From the NCBI GenBank assembly GCA_023228885.1, contig JALOAJ010000043.1, positions 1-19,148 of the forward strand: a stretch of 19,148 nucleotides of DNA, in the 5' to 3' direction. Under the pieces are notes generated by a model. The model was not told where the DNA came from. It saw nothing but the letters and a program-made list of their open reading frames with translations, and made no database searches. A program made the position numbers and the translations under genes. Positions 13,458-19,148 of the stretch are shown here, in pieces; the stretch's first letter is position 1, and the number at the start of each line of letters is the position of its first letter. Origin of the DNA: Bacillota bacterium. GTDB lineage: Bacteria > Bacillota > Clostridia > Monoglobales > Firm-18.

Positions 13458-14454
13458 TATATCCTCGGAGTTCGACAAATCGGTCGGCTCTTTTTTTTAT
13501 GACACGCAAAAGCCGCTGGCAATGGAACTGGAAGGGATTTATACAAAGTTATCCGAAATCTTATTAAACGGTTTTGCCGCAACTGCAAAAGGTGAATCCC
13601 TTGACAAAAAGGTAGCCGAGCAAGGATTAACCCGAAAAGCTGCTACCTATGCAAGCGGCACTGTTACCGTTTTGGGTAATGTGGGTGCCGTAATATCAAG
13701 CGGTGATAAAGTGACATCGGATACCCTTGTTTTTACGGTAACACAAACAAAATATATTGAAAGCACGGGAAATGTGACTGTCAATATTGTTTGCGACACA
13801 CCCGGCAAAGCCGGTAATGTGCCAATCGGCGCAATAAATAGGTTCCCCGTTACAATCAGCGGATTAATATCGGTTACAAATACCTCTTCTACAAGCGGAG
13901 GATTTGACGAGGAACGTGATGATGAACTGCGTGAGCGATATTTTGAAAAGGTATCCCTTCCCTCTACCAGCGGCAGTAAATACCACTATGTCATGTGGGC
14001 AAAAGAAGTCAGCGGCGTGGGTGATGCAAAATGCCTGCCCCTTTGGAACGGCAACGGTACGGTAAAAGTCATTATCATAAACTCCGACAAGCAAACTGCA
14101 AGCGAAGATTTAATTTCAGAGGTTGCAGCGCACATAGAGGAAAGCAGACCGATCGGTGCGGCGATTACAGTGGAAAGCGCAGTGCCTTTGACCATCAACA
14201 TATCGGTTTCCCTAACCCTGGCAAACGGCGTAACAACAGAAACCGCAACGGAAAAGATAACCGAGGCTGCTTCTTCATATTTAAAGAAAAACACCTTTGC
14301 GGGAACATACATTTCCTATGCTCAAATCGGCGGTTGTATTTTAAGTGTGGAAGAAGTGCTTGATTACAGCAATTTAAAGGTAAACGGCGCTACCTCAAAT
14401 ATATCGGTGCCTGAAACATCAGTGCCTGTGTTGGGGGTGATTACCGTTGCGTAA
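13420..14454 (+). CDS. xkdT: Baseplate assembly protein J (XkdT-type)
   Basis: This 344-residue protein belongs to the baseplate J/gp47 family, a core part of the wedge that carries the fibres and triggers sheath contraction. The typical order is present: an N-terminal helical part with 'LAMELEGIYTKLSEIL', the 'GFAATAKGESLDKKVAEQGL' linker, a beta domain with 'GTVTVLGNVGAVISSGDKV', then 'GGFDEERDDELRERYFEKVS', which is the strongest family marker. A Gly/Val-rich C-terminal half follows with 'VSGVGDAKCLPLWNGNGTVK' and 'RPIGAAITVES'. The start ATG 13420 has TTGGAGG at 13404-13410. An eight-T tract at 13491-13498 encodes Phe codons and looks incidental. Confidence 0.92.
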   Translation: MTQEEILSRLLSNISSEFDKSVGSFFYDTQKPLAMELEGIYTKLSEILLNGFAATAKGESLDKKVAEQGLTRKAATYASGTVTVLGNVGAVISSGDKVTSDTLVFTVTQTKYIESTGNVTVNIVCDTPGKAGNVPIGAINRFPVTISGLISVTNTSSTSGGFDEERDDELRERYFEKVSLPSTSGSKYHYVMWAKEVSGVGDAKCLPLWNGNGTVKVIIINSDKQTASEDLISEVAAHIEESRPIGAAITVESAVPLTINISVSLTLANGVTTETATEKITEAASSYLKKNTFAGTYISYAQIGGCILSVEEVLDYSNLKVNGATSNISVPETSVPVLGVITVA

Positions 14455-15085
14455 ATATCTGCCGTCATACTATGCAAAATCCAAGGTAATGAGTAACTTG
14501 TTTGATTCTTTGGAGTCAGAGTATGAGAGGTTAAAACAAGAAGTACAGCTTACGGAAAATCAGTTTTTTGTATTGCTGACCGATAAAGACATATCAAAGC
14601 ATGAGGCTGATGTTGGTTTATCCCCTGATAATGTGGCTGACATCGAAACCAGACGGGGCAGGGTTTTATCCCGGCTGCGCGGCACGGGCACTGTCACCAA
14701 GTCAATGGTTAAAAATGTAGCGGCATCTTTTGTAAACGGCGAAATTGAAATAGTCGAACACGCAGGGGATTACCTGTTTGAAGTAAAGTTTATGAGCAAG
14801 CGGGGTGTGCCGTACAATCTTGCCGACATACAAAAGGTGATTGAAGATATTAAGCCCGCCCATTTGGCGGTGGAATACATCTTCACTTACCGTCTGTGGC
14901 AGGATGTTTTGGACACTCTGTCTGTTTGGAGCGAGGTAAAAACATACTCATGGGAAAACCTTTTAACCTTTGAAGTGAAAAACAATCTTAGAATAATTGA
15001 TGACATTCCATATTACTGCGGTGACGGTGGAAACGGCATCGTCATCTGGAACGAAAACAGAGCATATGCGAGGGAGGTAGTGTAA
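14447..15085 (+). CDS. xkdU: XkdU-type baseplate protein (DUF2313)
   Basis: This 212-residue protein matches DUF2313, the gp48/gpI-like wedge protein found next to baseplate J. The markers are LPSYYAKSKVMSNLFDSLES at the N-terminus, 'DISKHEADVGLSP' and 'ETRRGRVLSRLRGTGTVTKSM' in the middle, and 'IQKVIEDIKPAHLAVEYIFT' before a Trp-rich C-terminus that may hold a fibre. The start is TTG at 14447, directed by GGGGTGA at 14433-14439, and overlaps the preceding stop by 8 bases. The stop codon is immediately followed by the next ATG. Confidence 0.88.
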   Translation: MRKYLPSYYAKSKVMSNLFDSLESEYERLKQEVQLTENQFFVLLTDKDISKHEADVGLSPDNVADIETRRGRVLSRLRGTGTVTKSMVKNVAASFVNGEIEIVEHAGDYLFEVKFMSKRGVPYNLADIQKVIEDIKPAHLAVEYIFTYRLWQDVLDTLSVWSEVKTYSWENLLTFEVKNNLRIIDDIPYYCGDGGNGIVIWNENRAYAREVV

Positions 15086-17005
15086 ATGGCAGAAATACAA
15101 CCAAGTGATATAGGTCTTGCGACATTTAACGATGTGGGCGATGTGGCAAACCTGCAGACCAATGCAAAGGAAATTGTATCTGCAATCAATGAAGTATTGG
15201 CATGCGGTGGGAGCAGTTCGGCAAGCGAGCAGATTTTTATGGAGGGCGAGGACAACACCGTAATCGGCGGTGACAATATCATATTGGGTAACGGGAACAA
15301 GATTATCGGCACGAAAAACATCATTGTTGGCGATAACCATCTTGTCATCGGCTCAAATAAAACAATATGGGCGGATATGGATGATGTATACCTTGAATCG
15401 GTGGATGTATCTTTAAAGAGAATATATTTTTACATCTATTCGGGAGATAATGTTAGTTTTAATGTTAAAGTGGGAGACAGGGTTGTTGTAAATATATATC
15501 AATCATGGTGCGATAGTGATTGGTATAATTGTGTTAGCTTTGAAACGGGGAAATACCTCACAACCATTACAGAGGTAAATATGACAAATGGATACATTGC
15601 TTTAGCTGATATGGCGTTATCCAGTGACCCTCCCGACAATGTGCATACGATTTTGGATTATATAAGTGTTTCAAACTTTTATGTGCTGAGCGAGGAATAC
15701 AAGAAAAACGGTAACGGCTCGGTCACCATGGGCAGAAGTTCAAGCGGAACGAACAGTTTTACTGCAAACTACGGCAATGCGTCAGGCTCATCAGGTGCGG
15801 CGGTAAACAGCGGAAATGCACAGGGCTCCAGTTCATTTGCCTGCAACGGCTCGTCAGCGGTAAGCCAGAGTTGTTTTGCCGCAAACTCGGCATCGGCACA
15901 TCAATCTTACTCCTCTGCGTTTAACAACAGCAATTGTTATGGGTACTACGCTGCCGCTTTTAACTATGCCCGAACAGCGGGCAGGGCGATAAAATGCATA
16001 GCAATGTCCAGCACCGCAAAAACACTGACTGCCGCAGTTGGTGAAAATCTTTCTGGGCTTGCCGGAAACAAGGTGCTGGTTCGATATAGAAATAACGGAA
16101 ATACAATCATACACACCGTGGCGGATGTAGTAAGTGTATCGGGGCAGACGATTTATCTGTCAAGCAGTGCAAGCCTCGGCTGGGGCGGTTATGGTGAGGC
16201 TCTGATTAGCGATGGATATGTTTTTAGGATTGAACAAGCCAACGGATACAACCTTGCCAGCGGATATGGCATGGCAGGAGGCTCATACACACAAGCACAC
16301 GGGCTATACACAATTGCTGCCCATGCCGGTGCAACAGTATATGGCAGATACGGTGCAAGTCCGGGGGAGTATTCATGGAGCCTTGCCAACGGTACTTCAC
16401 TTGCTGCCCAAGGCTTGGCAATAAAAATGCTACAAAACGGGGATATCCACACAGACGGAACACTGTCCTCACCCTGCGCCGATTATGCAGAGTTCTTTGA
16501 ATGGCAGGACGGCAATCCGGACGGTGAGGACAGGGCGGGATATTTTGTGAAACTGATTGAGGATAAGATTGTAAAGACTGATGATTTTGATAACCCTATC
16601 GGTATTATCTCGGCAATGCCTGCCATCATAGGCGACAGCGGTGAAATGCACTGGCAGGGAAAGTTTGTGACGGATGACTTCGGCAGGGTACAGTATCACG
16701 ATGTGGTTATCCCCGAGGAAAAAGACGCCGAGGGAAATACTATCACCCAGGAACATACCGAGCGTCAGCCCATTTTAAATCCTGATTGGGACAGCGCGCA
16801 GGAATATGTTCCAAGGCAAAATCGCCCCGAATGGGCAACGGTGGGTGTTCTTGGAAAACTGATTGTCTACGATGACGGCACCTTAAAATCAGGGGATTTG
16901 TGCAGATGCGGCGAGGGCGGCATTGCAGTAAAGTCAGTTAATAATGGGTACCCTGTGCTAAAACGGATAGCAGAGGATAAAGTTTTGATTTGGTTTAGGG
17001 GGTAG
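15086..17005 (+). CDS. Tail fibre protein with autoproteolytic G2-type C-terminus
   Basis: At 639 residues this is a trimeric-looking fibre or appendage protein. An attachment-like N-terminus (PSDIGLATFNDVGDV) precedes five perfect heptads at residues 57-91, with Gly at 61, 68, 75, 82 and 89, probably a beta-roll. Residues about 211-295 form a Ser/Ala/Gly/Asn-rich stretch with roughly 14-residue periodicity similar to YadA-head repeats. From about 450 the C-terminus resembles the Peptidase_G2 (IMC autoproteolytic) domain of phage neck appendage proteins, with DYAEFFEW at 466-473 and 'DRAGYFVKLIEDKIV'. Such domains help trimerise the fibre and then cut themselves off. AGGGAGGTAG just before the ATG is the binding site. 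The host receptor is unknown. Confidence 0.8.
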   Translation: MAEIQPSDIGLATFNDVGDVANLQTNAKEIVSAINEVLACGGSSSASEQIFMEGEDNTVIGGDNIILGNGNKIIGTKNIIVGDNHLVIGSNKTIWADMDDVYLESVDVSLKRIYFYIYSGDNVSFNVKVGDRVVVNIYQSWCDSDWYNCVSFETGKYLTTITEVNMTNGYIALADMALSSDPPDNVHTILDYISVSNFYVLSEEYKKNGNGSVTMGRSSSGTNSFTANYGNASGSSGAAVNSGNAQGSSSFACNGSSAVSQSCFAANSASAHQSYSSAFNNSNCYGYYAAAFNYARTAGRAIKCIAMSSTAKTLTAAVGENLSGLAGNKVLVRYRNNGNTIIHTVADVVSVSGQTIYLSSSASLGWGGYGEALISDGYVFRIEQANGYNLASGYGMAGGSYTQAHGLYTIAAHAGATVYGRYGASPGEYSWSLANGTSLAAQGLAIKMLQNGDIHTDGTLSSPCADYAEFFEWQDGNPDGEDRAGYFVKLIEDKIVKTDDFDNPIGIISAMPAIIGDSGEMHWQGKFVTDDFGRVQYHDVVIPEEKDAEGNTITQEHTERQPILNPDWDSAQEYVPRQNRPEWATVGVLGKLIVYDDGTLKSGDLCRCGEGGIAVKSVNNGYPVLKRIAEDKVLIWFRG

Positions 17006-17010
17006 GAAAT

Positions 17011-17628
17011 ATGCCGAAAACAACAACAAATTATGGATTTAAAAAACCGCTGTATAACGAGAACGCTGATGTTGCGGTGCTGAATGAAAACTTTGATACT
17101 TTAGATGAACTATTGACCCCTACCATATCAGCAAATACTGCTCCGTCATCAGTTTCAAAGGGTAAAATTGCAATTGTGCTCGGTTGGCTTGCCAATCGTA
17201 TCAAGGCAATCACGGGTAAAGCCAGCTGGTACACTGACCCGTCAGTTACTTTGGAGGATTGTAAAAATCATATCCAAAGCGGCAGTCATGCTAACGCAAC
17301 GGTGGCATCAAGCGGCTTTATGAGCGCCGGGGACAAGCAAAAGCTGGACTATGCCACAAATGATTATACGGCAGGACGGCTTGTTCTACGGGATAGCTAT
17401 GGTAGGGCGAAAATTCAAAGTCCCTCTGAATCCTACGATATTGCAAATAAAAGCTATGTGGATACTAATTTTGTTGGCAAGAATACTGCAACTACCATGA
17501 ACGCCATGCTTACAGCGCAGAGCAACACAGCCTATTCCACAAAACAGGTACGAAATATCGTTATTTGGACTTCGGGTTCTACCCCTCCCGCTACTTCAAA
17601 TGGTGATGTTTTGCTGAGGGTGTTTTAA
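17011..17628 (+). CDS. Short tail fibre protein
   Basis: This 205-residue protein has three sequence blocks that recur in Firmicute tail fibres: N-terminal 'TTNYGFKKPLYNENADVAVLN' with NENFDTLDELL after it, 'ATVASSGFMSAGDKQKLDYA' in the middle (a fibre shaft motif), and 'AKIQSPSESYDIANKSYVDT' near the end. The first is an attachment segment found in fibre proteins of PBSX-like phages. No receptor-binding domain is recognised after residue about 160, so a partner must supply it or it acts as adaptor. The ATG follows a GGGGGTAGGA site. It lies 5 bases after the large fibre gene and 2 bases before the next gene. Confidence 0.78.
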   Translation: MPKTTTNYGFKKPLYNENADVAVLNENFDTLDELLTPTISANTAPSSVSKGKIAIVLGWLANRIKAITGKASWYTDPSVTLEDCKNHIQSGSHANATVASSGFMSAGDKQKLDYATNDYTAGRLVLRDSYGRAKIQSPSESYDIANKSYVDTNFVGKNTATTMNAMLTAQSNTAYSTKQVRNIVIWTSGSTPPATSNGDVLLRVF

Positions 17629-17630
17629 TT

Positions 17631-18488
17631 ATGAGCAGAACAATATCATTTGGGTACGATTATCCCTACTGCGGATATAGAGAAAATGCGAAATACGGCA
17701 ACAAGTGGTCGGAAAACAGAATTACGCTAAATGGGTGTTACACCTATCCCATGGTTTTTAACAATGTCGTTCCCGGTGTAAAGCATATCAAAGTGGAGGT
17801 TGATGTTGAAAATACAGGTTCGGGGACAGTGTTTAACCGCTCGTGGGATTTTAAGGTCTATCGCCAAAGCGGCGGCTGGACAAATATATTAAGTTTTACT
17901 ATGCCGAGTGACGGACTATATACCATAGACACAGATGTTCCAAACTACAACATTACCCAGTTTTCAGTAGTGCCCTCCTCAAACCCCGGCAGCAGCAGGG
18001 CGTGGGAGAGTTGGTTTGGCGTTGAACAGCTGACCATTAGCGAAAGCGTAACAACCTCAGACCTTGCATCAGGGGAATTTCAATACGGTATTTTCCCAAA
18101 CAGATACGGTATCGAACAAGCTTTAAACGAGGTGTTTGTCAACATAGGCGGCACGCTGACAAAGGTCAAGGAGATCTTTGCCAATGTGGACGGCGCTCTT
18201 GTATCGCTGCCAAAAGTGTATTCGGGGTACTTTACATCAACATCCGAGCAGATGAAACTGTTTGAATTTACTCCAAGTGAAACAGCAATGTATCGCATAA
18301 AGCAAAAACATATCAGCGGTGACCATGAAATTCGGCTGTATGACAGCGGTTTCAACCAAATGTCAAGCGGTTACTTTTATTCTCAGGCTTTCGCACTAAA
18401 CAGCGGGAGCCTTTATTATATATCGCTTACACACTATTACAACAATACTAACGCGGGTGAAAGCTACTTGCAGATTTATAACTCGTGA
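17631..18488 (+). CDS. Putative tail tip / receptor-binding protein
   Basis: I do not recognise a named family for this 285-residue protein as a whole. Its place after two fibre genes and before the lysis genes, and its strongly beta, Tyr/Ser/Gly-rich sequence, suggest an adhesion or tail-tip protein. Residues about 1-135 look like a beta-sandwich with several Trp. Around residues 165-200, 'VFVNIGGTLTKVKEI' is followed by 'FANVDGALVSLPKVY', two copies of a 15-residue repeat seen in other phage tail proteins of clostridial type. The C-terminal about 85 residues ('LFEFTPSETAMYRIKQK', 'HEIRLYDSGFN', 'GSLYYISLTHYYN') resemble a small carbohydrate- or ligand-binding beta domain such as PPC. No signal peptide is present. 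The ribosome binding site is weak. Confidence 0.6.
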   Translation: MSRTISFGYDYPYCGYRENAKYGNKWSENRITLNGCYTYPMVFNNVVPGVKHIKVEVDVENTGSGTVFNRSWDFKVYRQSGGWTNILSFTMPSDGLYTIDTDVPNYNITQFSVVPSSNPGSSRAWESWFGVEQLTISESVTTSDLASGEFQYGIFPNRYGIEQALNEVFVNIGGTLTKVKEIFANVDGALVSLPKVYSGYFTSTSEQMKLFEFTPSETAMYRIKQKHISGDHEIRLYDSGFNQMSSGYFYSQAFALNSGSLYYISLTHYYNNTNAGESYLQIYNS

Positions 18489-18502
18489 GGGATTTCCCTC
18501 AC
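18485..18502. repeat. Inverted repeat (7-bp stem, 4-base loop)
   Basis: GTGAGGG (18485-18491) and CCCTCAC (18496-18502) form a perfect hairpin overlapping the stop codon of the preceding gene. No T-run follows, so it is not a classic terminator. It might protect the 3' end of the upstream mRNA segment or limit read-through into the lysis genes. Confidence 0.6.
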
Positions 18503-18522
18503 TTCGTTGAAATGCAAAGAGG

Positions 18523-18557
18523 AAACTCAAAATTCCTACAGTCGCAATTTTGAGTTT
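18523..18557. repeat. Inverted repeat (12-bp stem) before the holin
   Basis: AAACTCAAAATT (18523-18534) and AATTTTGAGTTT (18546-18557) form a perfect 12-bp, AT-rich stem around an 11-base loop. One further T follows and then G, so it is at best a weak terminator. With the hairpin at 18485 it fills the 100-base gap before the holin gene and may tune expression of the lysis genes. The function is not shown. Confidence 0.6.
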
Positions 18558-18588
18558 TGAACAAAGCATTATAAGGAGGGATGATTTG

Positions 18589-18987
18589 ATGGATAAACTA
18601 AAATATTTATACGGAGGCATTGCAAGTTTTACGGCATATGTTTTCGGTGGAATGGACAGTCTGATGGCTGTCCTTTTGATTTTAATCGCAATTGATTTTA
18701 TCAGCGGGTTTATTAAGGCATGGGCAAACAAGGAGTTTACCTCAAGCAAGTTTTACATTGGCGGTGTAAAAAAGTTAGGCATCTTACTGATTGTGGCGCT
18801 TGCCACGCAGCTTGACACACTTATGGTTGGAGAAACGGTGATTTTCAGAGTAGCATCAATTACTTACTATATTGCAAACGAGGGATTTTCAATTCTCGAA
18901 AACTGGGGTGCTTTGGGTTTGCCTTTACCAAAGGCACTAAAGGATGCTCTTGCCAAACTGAAGGAGGATAGCAATGACAATCAATAA
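18589..18987 (+). CDS. Holin (phage holin 4_1 type)
   Basis: This 132-residue membrane protein is predicted to make the pores that let the endolysin reach the cell wall. Hydrophobic segments are seen at about residues 5-20 and 24-44 ('SLMAVLLILIAIDFISGFIK'), then about 62-75 and about 84-97, with a charged C-terminus ending KLKEDSNDNQ. The order 'IDFISGFIKAW...SSKFYIGGVKKLG...ITYYIANEGFSILEN' is typical of the toxin-secretion/phage-lysis holin family in clostridia. The start is ATG 18589 with AAGGAGGG at 18573-18580. The larger in-frame opening from TTG 18550 lies in the inverted repeat and is not used. It overlaps the endolysin gene by 14 bases. Confidence 0.9.
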   Translation: MDKLKYLYGGIASFTAYVFGGMDSLMAVLLILIAIDFISGFIKAWANKEFTSSKFYIGGVKKLGILLIVALATQLDTLMVGETVIFRVASITYYIANEGFSILENWGALGLPLPKALKDALAKLKEDSNDNQ

Positions 18988-19148
18988 AAAGCAAATTGCA
19001 TATAACAAAACCAAACGAAATCAAAAACCGCAGTATATTGTAATCCATGATACAGGAAATAAAAACAAGGGCGCTGATGCCGAGGCGCATTTTAGGTATT
19101 TTAACGGTGGGGATAGACAGTCCTCCGCCGACTTCTTTGTTGACGATA
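18974..19148 (+). CDS. N-acetylmuramoyl-L-alanine amidase endolysin, N-terminal part (partial)
   Basis: The gene runs past the end of the window; 58 complete codons are visible. It cleaves the amide bond between muramic acid and the stem peptide. The visible sequence MTINKKQIAYNK, then 'PQYIVIHDTGNKNKGADAEA' and 'RQSSADFFVDD', is the start of the zinc-dependent amidase_2 fold. The His in VIHDTGN is a zinc ligand of this family, and the HFRYF segment follows as expected. The start ATG has AAGGAGG at 18961-18967, inside the end of the holin gene. C-terminal cell-wall-binding domains, if any, are outside the window. Confidence 0.92.
   Translation, partial: MTINKKQIAYNKTKRNQKPQYIVIHDTGNKNKGADAEAHFRYFNGGDRQSSADFFVDD

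Noticed and set aside
13491..13498. Eight-T tract in the baseplate J gene as a slippery or phase-variable site
   Set aside because: The gene is intact through it, no alternative frame continues to a meaningful product, and the run encodes Phe codons in sequence.
18550..18574. Promoter before the holin (TTGAGT and TTATAA)
   Set aside because: Only 13 bases separate the two hexamers, so a sigma-A promoter is unlikely.
18550..18588. N-terminally extended holin from TTG 18550
   Set aside because: The start would lie in the inverted repeat without a ribosome binding site; AAGGAGGG is placed for ATG 18589.
1..19148. CRISPR array, tRNA or rRNA genes
   Set aside because: Coding density is near complete and no spaced repeat array or cloverleaf-like sequence was noticed in the few gaps.

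Overview
The window is a run of late genes from a tailed phage, most likely a prophage in a low-to-moderate GC Firmicute of the Clostridia. Every gene supported here is on the + strand. The evidence for a Firmicute is strong AGGAGG-type ribosome binding sites before almost every gene, occasional TTG and GTG starts, PBSX/Xkd-type contractile-tail families, and a clostridial-type holin followed by an amidase endolysin. The host genome itself is not visible, so no species is named. No tRNA, rRNA, CRISPR array, integrase, repressor or att site is seen.

Layout. 1-266: 3' end of the large terminase. 284-5626: an HK97-type head and connector module (portal, ClpP-like prohead protease, major capsid protein, a probable decoration protein, connector, head-tail adaptor, HK97 gp10-like protein, tail terminator). 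5613-11072: a contractile tail module (sheath, tube, tail assembly chaperone, tape measure, two baseplate hub proteins). 11073-12755: a cargo cassette of lower GC, with its own promoter, a GTPase with a hydrophobic C-terminal half, a TM2-domain membrane protein and an intrinsic terminator. 12760-15085: baseplate wedge proteins (XkdR, XkdS, XkdT and XkdU types). 15086-18488: a self-cleaving fibre protein, a short fibre protein and a putative tip or adhesin protein. 18489-19148: paired inverted repeats, a holin and the start of an amidase endolysin that runs off the window.

How the genes work together. Terminase and portal package DNA into a capsid matured by the adjacent protease. The connector and adaptor proteins close the head and join it to a sheath-and-tube tail whose length is set by the tape measure. 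The baseplate and fibres bind the host, and holin plus endolysin release progeny. Genes overlap or abut at most junctions, which suggests one translationally coupled late operon.

Two features stand out. The first is a textbook -1 programmed frameshift in the tail chaperone gene: slippery A AAA AAC, an immediate stop, then an 11-bp hairpin. It fuses a 57-codon extension that ends at the tape-measure start. The second is the GTPase plus TM2 pair, a self-contained 'moron' unit inside the baseplate operon and a good candidate for an uncharacterised lysogen-expressed membrane or anti-phage module; that role is inference.
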